NCBI RefSeq assembly: GCF_900101505.1
Contig: NZ_FMZI01000005.1
Coordinates: forward strand, 309,110-373,109
DNA from: Antarctobacter albus
GTDB taxonomy: Bacteria; Pseudomonadota; Alphaproteobacteria; Rhodobacterales; Rhodobacteraceae
DNA: 64,000 nucleotides
Direction: 5' to 3'
This document shows positions 36,460-44,727 of the stretch, piece after piece. Within the stretch, counting starts at the first letter, position 1; each line of letters starts with the position of its first letter. Under the pieces are notes generated by a model. The model saw only the letters and a list, made by a program, of their open reading frames with translations, did no database searches and was not told where the DNA came from. Position numbers and translations under genes: made by a program.

Positions 36460-37023
36460 TCAATCGTCGCGCGCGCGCCATTCCTTGTAGCGCAGCACCG
36501 CATTGGCGCCGATCCGCTGGAAGGGCTGCGGTGGCAGGCGCCTGGGCTGTACCTCGGCGGCAAAATGCCGGGTGATGTCGCTGTCGACGCCGCAGGCCAA
36601 TTCCGCCGCGCCGATCCCGGTCAGCGTGCCGCGCGCGGTGCCCAGCCCGTTCTGCACGCAGCCCGAGAACAGCCCCTCGTCCAGCCGGCGCATGACCGAC
36701 ACGCTGTTGAGCGTCAGGCAGAGGTGCCCGGCCCAGGAATAGTCCATCTTCATACCGCGCAGCTGCGGGAAACGGTCGTCGAACTTGCATTGCATGACCC
36801 GCGCGGCCCGTGCCACCTGGCCCGCGCCGATCTGGTGCCCCGGCGCCAAAGTGGCGCAGGTGCGCGTGACGATCCGGTTGCCGCCCTGGCCGCTGTCGTT
36901 GCGGCGCACCGTGGTGTCCATCGGGTCCGAGGGCGTGATGCCCCAGCGGCTCTGCCCGCCGAGGGCTTTCAGGGTCTCGGCGTCCAGTTCCGGCGTCATC
37001 ACCGCGTAGAGAAAGAGCTGCAT
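36460..37023 (-). pseudogene. C-terminal remnant of a DadA-type FAD oxidoreductase
   Basis: 187 residues corresponding to the second half of D-amino-acid dehydrogenase or gamma-glutamylputrescine oxidase-like enzymes: DYSWAGHLCLTLNSVSVMRRL, then QNGLGTARGTLTGIGAAELA and the terminal RIGANAVLRYKEWRARDD. The N-terminal GxGxxG FAD domain is absent, and the upstream neighbour is a damaged aldehyde dehydrogenase. The stretch can still be translated from an ATG at 37023 but could not bind FAD normally. Confidence 0.7.
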
Positions 37024-37032
37024 CAGCCGCTC

Positions 37033-38400
37033 CTACTCGAAGCCGAAGCTCTCGAGATGGCCGTTGACGGTCAGGGTGCCCGCCCGCAGCGCCCGCGCGC
37101 CGCGGATTGACCGCTTGACGTTGGCGGTAAAGATCGAAGCGGCCAGGCCGTACTCCGTGTCATTGGCCAGGGCGATCGCCTCGTCGAAGCCATCCACCGT
37201 CAGCACCGACGGCACCGGGCCAAAGATCTCTTCCCGGGCCTGGGACGCGTCCGGAGCGACCTCCAGGATGGTCGGCTCGACAAAGCCGTTCTCGGCCTTG
37301 CCGCCCATCACCACCTTGGGCCCCTTCAGGCAGGACCGGTCCTTGTCGAAATGCGCGGCGGATACCAGCGCACCCACCCGGCTCACCGGGCCCAGCGGAT
37401 CGCCCATCCGCCATTCCCGGGCATGGGCCTTTACCCGTTCCAGCAGGGCCTCCTTGATGCCATTCTGCACGATCAGGCGCGAGGATGCGGAACAGTTCTC
37501 GCCCATGTTCCAGAAGGCGCCATTGACCACATGGGCCGCCACCCGGCCCAGGTTCTCGGCATCTTCCAGCACCACGGCCGGGTTCTTGCCGCCCATCTCC
37601 AGCGTGACTTCCTTGAGGTTCGATTCAGCCGCGTAGCGCAGGAAGCGCCGCCCGGTTTCCGTGGAACCGGTAAAACTGAGCGCATCCACGTCCATGTGAC
37701 GGCCCAGCGGTTCGCCCACCTCCGGGCCAGTGTCCGGCAACACGTTGAAGACGCCCGCAGGCACGCCCGCCTCCATCGCCAGTTCGGCGATACGCAGCGC
37801 GGTCAGCGAGGTCTCCTCAGCCGGTTTCACGATCACCGAACAGCCCGCCGCCAGCGCCGGGCCGATCTTTCAGGCCAGCATCAGCAGGGGAAAGTTCCAG
37901 GGCAGCACGAGGCCGACGACCCCCACGGGTTCGCGGACAACCAGCGCGATGTGATCGTCCGAGGCCGGAGAGACCTGGTCGTAGATCTTGTCGATCAGTT
38001 CCGCGTGCCAGGTCAGGCAATGGATCGTCTCGGGCACGTCCACGGTCTCGCAGTCGTAGATCGTCTTGCCGCTGTCGAGGCTTTCAATCACCGCCAGTTC
38101 ACGCGCGTTGCGCTTCATCAGCTTGGCCAGCCGGATCAGCACTTCCTTGCGCTGACCGGGATGCAGGCGCGACCAGCGGCCATCCTCGAAGGCGTCCCGG
38201 GCCTTCTGCACGGCAAAACCGACGTCCTCGACCCCGCAGGCGGCGACCTGCGCCAGAACCGCCCCGGTGGCCGGGTTCACGCTGTCGAAGGTCTTGCCTG
38301 ATTGCGCGGGCCGAAAGCTGCCGTCGACGAAAGCCTGCACCGGCAGGGTCAGCCCGGCGGCGAAGGCCTTGTATTCCCCACGGGTCAACAGATCGCTCAT
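37033..38400 (-). pseudogene. Aldehyde dehydrogenase with nonsense mutation and lost C-terminus
   Basis: Start ATG at 38400 (MSDLLTRGEYKAF). The NAD-binding lead LVLPWNFPLLMLA runs into TGA at 37870-37872 where the family has Trp (TGG) before KIGPALAAG, and the frame then continues unbroken through IVKPAEETSLTALR, LEMGGKNPAVVLED and the catalytic Cys in GENCSASSRL. After TLTVNG the conserved end (PFGGYKQSGFGRE) is gone and the frame stops at 37033 with HLESFGFE. It resembles PuuC-like or related amine-pathway dehydrogenases. One point mutation and a truncation make activity very unlikely. Confidence 0.85.
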
Positions 38401-38738
38401 TCTGCTGCCTCCGCCTGGGGTCCAGCCTCGATCTCGGCCACGGTACGTTTGAGGACGCGCACCACCTGTTCCATCTGCCGCCTGTCGTCCTTGTTGAGCC
38501 GGCGCAGCGGCGGTCGCGGCGGGCCGGCGTACTGGCCCATCTTCTCGCAGCCGTGCTTCACGCACTGGATGAACTTGCCGCCCTGCTCCAGCACCCGCAT
38601 CAGGGGCATCATCGCCGACATGATCCGGCGGCCCTTGTCGAAGTCGCCTTTGACCCGGCAGGCGCGCCAAAGCGAAATATGCTCCCCCGGCAGGAAGTGC
38701 GATCCGGCGCAGACCCAGCTGGCCCGCGCCCTCGACAT
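38397..38738 (-). pseudogene. C-terminal remnant of a DapA-family aldolase/synthase
   Basis: About 113 residues match the end of dihydrodipicolinate synthase-like enzymes: LPGEHISLWRACRVKGDFDKGRRIM, here interrupted by no stop, then VLEQGGKFIQCVKHGCEKMG and PRPPLRRL. The barrel with the catalytic Lys is missing. The stop overlaps the ALDH start as ATGA, showing an old operon. Upstream it abuts a GntR fragment in another frame. DapA relatives act in hydroxyproline, sugar-acid and related pathways. Confidence 0.7.
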
Positions 38739-38739
38739 C

Positions 38740-39198
38740 GCCCTGTTCGATCAGCGCGATGAACTGGTCGTGCTGGTCCGCCGCAACGCTGCGCTGCTCG
38801 GCCATCGAGCGGTTGCGCGGGTTGTAGAAGGACATGCCGATCCGCGTGTGGTCGATCAGCAGACGCCACAGGCTGGGCCTCAGGAACTCGTTGTCGACCA
38901 TCTCGCCGATGATGGCGTGAAAGCGCTGGTTCATCAGCGCACGCCCGGCGGCATCCCCCTCCCGGATCGCCTTGCGAAACAGCTCCTGCGTGTCTTTCAG
39001 CTGCATCACCTGTGCCTCGGTCGCGTTCTCCGCCGGAAGCTGGTGCAGCGCCTCGCGCAGCGGCGGACGCGAAATATAATAGGTCTGCGCAAGCTCTGCC
39101 TCGTCGAGGTAGCTGCCGGGCTCGAACACCTGAGTCAGAATTCTGCGCCGCACGTCCTCGACGCGCCGCGCCTTCTTGCTAATCGCCTGCTCGCCCAT
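38740..39198 (-). pseudogene. GntR/FCD-family regulator with internal deletion
   Basis: The HTH is visible near the start (ILTQVFEPGSYLDEAELAQT then YYISRPPLREALHQL), but residues that normally link the wing to the FCD domain are missing: PAENATEAQVMQL follows directly. The FCD domain (NQRFHAIIGEMVDNEFLRP; LIDHTRIGMSFYNPRNRSM) breaks off after ALIEQGDVEGA and passes into the DapA remnant. The gene once preceded the dapA-ALDH-FAD oxidoreductase operon and was probably its repressor. Confidence 0.7.
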
Positions 39199-39278
39199 GC
39201 CGTCAACTCCGATCCGTTCCGGTCGGGCGCCTGCGCTGGCCAACACCTTTCGTCGTCCGCCCAACCCAGTAATACATT

Positions 39279-39288
39279 TTGTCTACAA
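39279..39288. promoter_or_regulatory. GntR-type operator TTGTCTACAA
   Basis: A perfect TTGT-CT-ACAA dyad fits the general GntR/FadR operator form (NyGT...ACrN). It lies 80 bp upstream of the broken gntR gene and 110 bp upstream of the GlxA-type gene, so its original reader may be the damaged regulator. Confidence 0.45.
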
Positions 39289-39398
39289 TGAAACTTTATG
39301 CAGCCTGACAAGCAGTGGATCATCGTCCGAGCACACGGGGCGTCTGCCGACTCCATGCACCAGCCGCCTGCCGGCATTGCGAGAAAGCACCAAGGGGA

Positions 39399-40499
39399 AT
39401 GAGACAGGCCCGGCACATCGTCTTAGCCCTGGTCGAAGACATCACGCATATCGCCTTTGCCTGCGCGGTGCATCCGCTGCGGATCGCGAACCTGATTTCA
39501 GCTCAATCTCTGTATCGCTGGTCCTACGCCTCGCTTGACGGGAAAAACGCGCGCAGTTCGGACGGAACGCAGATCGCGGTGCACCACGGGTTCGACGCCC
39601 TGCCCGATAGTGACCGCATCTTCGTATTGTCTGGCATCGGGATGCAGACCCAGGACCACTCGGTCCTGCTGACCTCTCTGCGTCGCCAGGACCGGCTGAC
39701 CCGGACACGGATCAGCGCGCTTTGCTCCGGCAGTTGGGTGCTGGCCACGGGCGGCTTCCTGAACGGGTGCGATGCCGCGATCCACCGGGACTACCACGAC
39801 AGGTTCATGGAGGCTTTCCCCGAGGTGAACCTGATGCGCAATGTCTTTGTCGCGAACGGCAAGTACCCCACGGCCTCTGGCGGAACCGCGACGGCGGACC
39901 TGATGCTGCACCTGATCGCGGAAGACCACGGCCAGGACCTGTCCGTCGCATTGGCGGACCAGATAGTCTACAACGCCGTGCGCGAGGCGACCGCCGTGCA
40001 GAAAGTGTCGCTCCAGTCGCGCAGCGGCATACGCAATCCACATCTTGCCGCCGCCATCACCCGGACGCGCGATCACCTCGACAGTCCGATTGCCCCCATG
40101 ATCATCGCGCAAGACCTGGGGATCTCGACCCGTCAACTCGAACGGCTCTTCGGGAAGGACCTGAACGCCTCACCGAAAAAGTACTACATGAAGATGCGGC
40201 TGGAACGGGCACGGCACCTGTTGGTTCAGACAGAGATATCGATCCTCGACGTGGCGCTTGCCTGCGGTTTCAAAATCCCCGGCCATTTTGCAAAGGTCTA
40301 CCGGACGACCTTTGGCGTCACACCCATTATGCAGCGCGGGCGGCTGTCCCGGTCCGCCCCAAGGCCCTATGGCCATGATTCTCTGGCGGGCCGACGAGGA
40401 CGCAAAGGGCCGCGAAGCGGCCAGCAAACCGGTCGCACAAGCCACGCCGCACAACCAATGGAGGTGGGAAAGCCCGCGTTTCGGGCAGATCGCCCTTGA
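39399..40499 (+). CDS. GlxA-type AraC-family regulator with unusual C-terminal extension
   Basis: 366 residues. DJ-1/PfpI-like N-terminal domain (ISALCSGSWVLATGGFLNGC) and AraC domain (MIIAQDLGISTRQLERLFG; SILDVALACGFKIPGHFAKVY then RTTFGVTP). Start at 39399 after AAGGGG. Related proteins end about ten residues after GVTP, but here about 45 more low-complexity, Arg-rich residues follow (SAPRPYGHDSLAGRRG), as if the original stop was lost. It borders the pseudogene block and may have controlled it, or the Amt gene downstream. Confidence 0.78.
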   Translation: MRQARHIVLALVEDITHIAFACAVHPLRIANLISAQSLYRWSYASLDGKNARSSDGTQIAVHHGFDALPDSDRIFVLSGIGMQTQDHSVLLTSLRRQDRLTRTRISALCSGSWVLATGGFLNGCDAAIHRDYHDRFMEAFPEVNLMRNVFVANGKYPTASGGTATADLMLHLIAEDHGQDLSVALADQIVYNAVREATAVQKVSLQSRSGIRNPHLAAAITRTRDHLDSPIAPMIIAQDLGISTRQLERLFGKDLNASPKKYYMKMRLERARHLLVQTEISILDVALACGFKIPGHFAKVYRTTFGVTPIMQRGRLSRSAPRPYGHDSLAGRRGRKGPRSGQQTGRTSHAAQPMEVGKPAFRADRP

Positions 40500-40852
40500 T
40501 CCGGGCACCTATGGTGTACCACCCTTGGCCCCTGGCCGGCGGACGTGTTCAAGCCGGCAAATCCCTGATTTCCGGTACATCTTCGGCAACCAGTGGGCCA
40601 TTCTTCGCTAGACCATGTTGGAGAAAGGAGGGGCTGGCAGCGTTCCGAATGAACCAGCCCCCTCCCCCAATAGACCAATTTTGCGGCAAGCGCCGGCGCT
40701 GCTGACGAACTGGGCAAATCCCCGCAAATATCTAAATTGATGACATAAAAACTGAAACCCGCACTCCATGGACCGGCGATTTTTGGCGATGCGCCCACCT
40801 TCCGTTAGAAAAATTGTTTCTCTTGGGTGAATGTTTTGTTTGAAAAGTGCCA

Positions 40853-40864
40853 ATTTTCCGTCAT
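40853..40864 (-). promoter_or_regulatory. TGACGGRAAA motif, site 1
   Basis: Minus-strand TGACGGAAAATT. Nearly the same sequence precedes tmm (44613) and lies in the dmm/amt gap (57328), suggesting a common regulator of the methylated-amine genes. Confidence 0.4.
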
Positions 40865-40878
40865 CATGACCACAGGTC

Positions 40879-40894
40879 CATTCGACCGCGAATG
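40879..40894. promoter_or_regulatory. Inverted repeat CATTCG-ACCG-CGAATG
   Basis: Perfect 6-bp arms with a 4-nt centre, about 120 bp upstream of the Amt-like start, with CCACA and TGTGG nearby extending the symmetry. Operator or leader hairpin. Confidence 0.35.
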
Positions 40895-41011
40895 TGGTTC
40901 AAAATGGTTCCCAGCTCGCTGGCATTGGTCTTCCGTCGTGTTTTTCGGTGTCAGCCAAGTGAGCCGGCCAAGAAAGACCGGAACAAGACAAAGTCCAAGA
41001 GGGAAGACGAA

Positions 41012-42385
41012 ATGTCACTCGACGTAAGCGCAATATACGCCGAACAAGTCACACTGAATTCACTGGTCCAGAACGTCCTGTACGCCTCTGGCACCGTGGG
41101 GGCGATCCTGGTCGTCGTGGGGCTGTTGCTGATCGATGCGGGCACCGCCCGCCGCAAGAACCTTTTCAACTCGACCATCGAGAAGACCCTGGGGTTCTTC
41201 CTTGGGTTCGCCACCTACTACGTCATCGGCTTCGGCTTCTGGGCCGCGCAGTACTACATCATGGTTGACGCCACGCTGATGGACTCTATCAAGGACTGGT
41301 GGATCGGCGGTGCCATGACCAACGTGCACGCACATGACGTCGACCCGGCTGTGTTCCCCGGGCTGAACACCTTCCAGATCTTCATCTTCTTCCTGGCGGT
41401 CTTCGCGGGGATCATCAACATCCTGCTGCATTTCTCGGTTTCCGAGCGGATGAAGCCGGCGGCCTATTACATCACCTGCGTCGTCGCCACGGTGGTGTCC
41501 TCGGCGCTGAGCCTGGCAACCTGGGGGTCGGTCGGTCCGCTGACCAACATGGGCTTCCACGACTTCTTCGGCGTGGGCTTCGTCTACATGTTCCCGGCGG
41601 GCATGCTGCTGGTCTTCACTCCGATGCTGGGCAAGCGCCCCGGCATGATGGAGCCGCACCCGCGCGTGTCGGCCTACCTGGCCCCCAGCATCGGCCTCTG
41701 TGCCCCCGGCCTGCTGATGATCTTCGCCGGTCTGCCGATGGTCATCCTGTCCTGCATGTTCTTCTTCGATCCCGAAGCCCTGGCGGTCAGCGTGACGATG
41801 GCGGAAACCAGCGTCGGCGTGGCCCTGAACAACTACGCTCTGGTCTGGGCGGGTGGCGCCATCACCGGCATGATCCTGGCCTACAAGTCGGGCAACTACG
41901 CCTACACCCTGCTGGGTCCGCTTGCAGGCTACGTTGCGGGCGCCTCGGGCTTTGACGTCTACATGCCCTGGCAAGCCTTCATCGTGGGCCTGGTCGCGCC
42001 GATCGCCTCCTACATCGTGTACGAGTTCACGCTCAAGCGCGGCATCGACGAGCACAAGCTGTTCCCGCTCTTCATCGGCGCCGGCTCGCTTGGCATGATC
42101 TGCGTGGGCATCTTCAAGGCAGGTACACCGCGCGGCGGCTACCTGGGTATCGAGGAAGGCGCCTATGCCTTCCAGCACGGTGAGATCTCGCTGGTGATGC
42201 AGCTTGTCGGTATCGTGACTTGCCTGGGCACCGGCGCAGTGACCGCCCTGGTCCTGTCGGTGATCCTCAAGGCCACCGTCGGTCTGCGGATCGACGACGA
42301 CGACCAGATCGACGGGCTGGACAAGCTCTACTGGGATCTGGAACCGGATGTCGTCACCCACGCGGACAACGTCCCGCGCAGCTGA
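41012..42385 (+). CDS. amt: Divergent Amt-family transporter lacking the twin histidines
   Basis: 457 residues with about 11 hydrophobic helices in the Amt/Mep order and the GKRxG loop typical of the family (PMLGKRPGMMEPH). Aligned by eye to AmtB, the DFAGGTVVH segment reads DFFGVGFVY (His168 to Tyr) and the DVFGVHGVCG segment reads KLFPLFIGAG (His318 to Phe); the Asp160 position is kept (HDFFG). The pore should therefore conduct differently, perhaps carrying a methylated amine or acting as a sensor. GAGGGAAGA precedes the ATG at 41012. A GntR-type gene follows, after a strong terminator. Confidence 0.82.
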   Translation: MSLDVSAIYAEQVTLNSLVQNVLYASGTVGAILVVVGLLLIDAGTARRKNLFNSTIEKTLGFFLGFATYYVIGFGFWAAQYYIMVDATLMDSIKDWWIGGAMTNVHAHDVDPAVFPGLNTFQIFIFFLAVFAGIINILLHFSVSERMKPAAYYITCVVATVVSSALSLATWGSVGPLTNMGFHDFFGVGFVYMFPAGMLLVFTPMLGKRPGMMEPHPRVSAYLAPSIGLCAPGLLMIFAGLPMVILSCMFFFDPEALAVSVTMAETSVGVALNNYALVWAGGAITGMILAYKSGNYAYTLLGPLAGYVAGASGFDVYMPWQAFIVGLVAPIASYIVYEFTLKRGIDEHKLFPLFIGAGSLGMICVGIFKAGTPRGGYLGIEEGAYAFQHGEISLVMQLVGIVTCLGTGAVTALVLSVILKATVGLRIDDDDQIDGLDKLYWDLEPDVVTHADNVPRS

Positions 42386-42402
42386 CGCCAAGCCCCCAAG
42401 GA

Positions 42403-42433
42403 AAGGCCCCGGACGTCACGCCGGGGCCTTTTT
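42403..42433 (+). terminator. Rho-independent terminator after the Amt-like gene
   Basis: Perfect 10-bp stem AAGGCCCCGG / CCGGGGCCTT, 8-nt loop, then TTT, 18 bp after the stop. Confidence 0.85.
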
Positions 42434-42517
42434 GCTTTCGACGCAGCTTGTGGCGGGTTGAACCCATGTCCTACCATGCTGCACAAGCACAGCCGGACAG
42501 CCCTGACGGACAAGCAG

Positions 42518-43237
42518 ATGCCGAACACCAGAAATGCCGAAGTCGCGCCCGATCACACCATCGGGGAAACCGTGCGCATCGTGGTCGACAAGCTTTTGGT
42601 ACGCATCCAGTCAGGGGAGTACCCGCCCGACTCGCGCCTGCCCAGCGAACGCGCCCTTGCCGCGGAACTGGGCGTGTCACGCAACACCGTGCGCGAGGCA
42701 TTGGATGTCCTGGAAAGCCGTGAACTGATCCGCCGCCGGCAGGGCAGCGGCAGCTTTGTCACCTACCAATCGCACCGCGCGGAGGCACCGATGCCCGGAT
42801 CCGTCGGCGAACGCACCAGCCCGCTGGACCACCTCATCGTCCGGTCGATCATCGAACCTGAGATGACACGCATGGCGGTGATGAACATGACGCCCAAGGA
42901 CCTCGACGGGCTGGCCCAGGTCGTGGCCCAGATCGAGACCGTGCGCACCGATCTGAATGAATTCATCCGCTGCGAGGAAGAGTTCTATCGCTCGATCGCA
43001 CGGGCCACCCGCAACCCCCTGCTGGAGGCCTGCTACGAGCTGACAATCGAGGTTTGCCGTCAAAGCTTCCGGACCGCGCTGATGCGCAAGCACCTCACAC
43101 CCGGCCGCATTCAAAGCTACCAGGCGCGGTTCAACTCTCTGTTCAATGCAATTGCCACGCGCGACGTCGAGGCCGCTGTCGAGATCACCAAGCTGCACCT
43201 GGTGGAAGAACAAAAGCTGTTCCTGCACGAGGGTTGA
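42518..43237 (+). CDS. FadR-type GntR-family regulator
   Basis: 239 residues from ATG 42518 (ACGGA upstream); an in-frame ATG at 42476 is the alternative. Winged HTH LPSERALAAELGVSRNTVREAL near residues 40-65 and an FCD ligand domain (DLNEFIRCEEEFYRSIARATRN; metal-type His in KLHLVEE near the end). It is convergent with the ligand-binding protein gene (23 bp between stops) and lies between Amt-like and tmm genes, so methylated-amine control is plausible but not proven. Confidence 0.85.
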   Translation: MPNTRNAEVAPDHTIGETVRIVVDKLLVRIQSGEYPPDSRLPSERALAAELGVSRNTVREALDVLESRELIRRRQGSGSFVTYQSHRAEAPMPGSVGERTSPLDHLIVRSIIEPEMTRMAVMNMTPKDLDGLAQVVAQIETVRTDLNEFIRCEEEFYRSIARATRNPLLEACYELTIEVCRQSFRTALMRKHLTPGRIQSYQARFNSLFNAIATRDVEAAVEITKLHLVEEQKLFLHEG

Positions 43238-43259
43238 CCGTCGCGACGCCCCCGCCCCG

Positions 43260-44495
43260 TCAGTCGATGATCTCGCGCGCCGTCAGTCCGGTCTGAATTT
43301 CGCCCATCTCGACCCGCTGCTGCCAGAGCTGGCCAACCCGGCCCATGTGGTCGCGAAGCAGCTCTTCGTGGCGTTCCAGCCAGTCGGGGACGGACAGGAA
43401 CTCGGCGATCCGGGCCCGGCCTTCGCGCAGACGTACCACCGGCCAGTCCCCGATCAGGGCATTGTTGATGCCGAACATATGTTCGCCCCACCAGCGCGCG
43501 GGGCCAAAGGCATGAGTGACCGGCTCCATCTGTTTCATCGTGGTCAGGACAGAGACCGGGTGAACCGAGGCCACCTTTTCCACTGCCGCGTGCCAGATTT
43601 CCAGGATGGCAACATATTCCCAACTCACCGCGCTCCAGGTCCCCGGGTAGCGGCTGTTGTATTCCTTGAAGAAGGCACTCGGCTTGTTGAAGAAGAACGC
43701 CTTGCGCGCCAGTTTCGGGTCGTCGAAATCCGGGAACTGGAACAGCGATCCTTCCATGAAACTCTCGGAGGTCCGGGCCACGATGCGTTCGTAGTTGTCC
43801 AGAGTGCAGGACAGGATGCGCCCCTTGAACCCCTTCTCATAGGCGTATTCCGTCATCGCGTGCACCATTGGCGTGTAGCTGGTGCACCAGCACAGGACGT
43901 CCGGTTCCGCCTCCAGCATCGGCCCGACGATTTCGGCCACGTCGGTCTGTTCGGGATCGTACTGGATGTCCTTGACCACTGGCAGGCCCTCGGCCTCGAA
44001 GGCTGCGCGATAGGTCGCGGTCGACGGCAGGCCCAGCGCGTCCTTCTGGCTGCAAATCGCAATGCGCCGCAGATGCGGTTCGTTCTTGGCCAGCCACTCC
44101 ACCCCGGTCACGTTGTAAACCGGGTGCACCTCTGACGGCGCGATCAGATAGCGCGTGTCCGGTGACAGGTCGCTGGGCAAAAGGGTCGATGTCAGGACTC
44201 GATTTTCCGTCAGGAAGTTGCGCAGCGGGGTGAAGGTATCCCCGCCCAGCATCATCAGCAGCTTGACCTGCTCGCTCAGCACCAGATGACGCGCGCCCTC
44301 CATCGCCCGTTCAGGCTCGTACCCGCAATCGAAGGGGACGATTCGCAACGGGTACCTGCGGCCGCCGATCAGGATGCCGCCGGCCTTGTTCAACCATTCC
44401 GCCCAAAGCCGCACGCCATTGAGCCCCGGCAAGCCCCAGGAACTGACGGGACCGCTCAATGGGGCCAGGAAACCGATGCTGACAGGCTCGTTCAT
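43260..44495 (-). CDS. Leaderless ABC-type ligand-binding protein (Peripla_BP_6, UrtA/AmiC-like)
   Basis: 411 residues starting MNEPVSIGFLAPLSGPVSSWG, the direct opening of the mature fold of urea/amide and branched-chain amino acid binding proteins. No signal peptide is seen; longer starts (44576) add only a polar leader. Family features include LNGVRLWAEWLNKAGGIL and YDPEQTDVAEIVGPML. No ABC permease or ATPase is adjacent. Cytoplasmic members such as AmiC act as amide sensors bound to a regulator, so this is probably a sensor rather than a transporter part. It is divergent from tmm. Confidence 0.75.
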   Translation of the reverse strand: MNEPVSIGFLAPLSGPVSSWGLPGLNGVRLWAEWLNKAGGILIGGRRYPLRIVPFDCGYEPERAMEGARHLVLSEQVKLLMMLGGDTFTPLRNFLTENRVLTSTLLPSDLSPDTRYLIAPSEVHPVYNVTGVEWLAKNEPHLRRIAICSQKDALGLPSTATYRAAFEAEGLPVVKDIQYDPEQTDVAEIVGPMLEAEPDVLCWCTSYTPMVHAMTEYAYEKGFKGRILSCTLDNYERIVARTSESFMEGSLFQFPDFDDPKLARKAFFFNKPSAFFKEYNSRYPGTWSAVSWEYVAILEIWHAAVEKVASVHPVSVLTTMKQMEPVTHAFGPARWWGEHMFGINNALIGDWPVVRLREGRARIAEFLSVPDWLERHEELLRDHMGRVGQLWQQRVEMGEIQTGLTAREIID

Positions 44496-44612
44496 GCCCA
44501 CCCGGTCGGAGGGAAACATGGATGTCACGGCGATACGGTGAGCGAAGCTGGAGTTGAGCATACCAATTGCTACCACTCAAACCGCCTATCTCAAAACATG
44601 ATTTTCTTTATC

Positions 44613-44624
44613 TGACGGGAAATT
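44613..44624 (+). promoter_or_regulatory. TGACGGRAAA motif, site 2 (tmm promoter)
   Basis: TGACGGGAAATT, 104 bp upstream of the tmm start, identical in 11 of 12 positions to the complement at 40853-40864. Confidence 0.45.
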
Positions 44625-44727
44625 TGTTGCCTGATGTGAAAAATTATTGACAGGACCCCTGATCAATGGCCAGATTTGGTTCAACCAAAAAGAACCAATT
44701 GATGCCTGTCAGACATGGGAGACAGAT

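Larger units (their letters stand above)
40500..41011. other. Intergenic region upstream of the Amt-like gene
   Basis: 512 bp without a gene I can support; short open frames show no family likeness. The AT-rich 3' half probably carries the amt promoter, with a TGACGG-type motif (minus strand, 40853-40864) and a dyad at 40879-40894. Confidence 0.5.

Noticed and set aside
40367..40798. Minus-strand open frame of 143 codons upstream of the Amt-like gene
   Set aside because: No recognised domain, no good ribosome site, and it overlaps the 3' end of the GlxA-type gene; probably a shadow frame.
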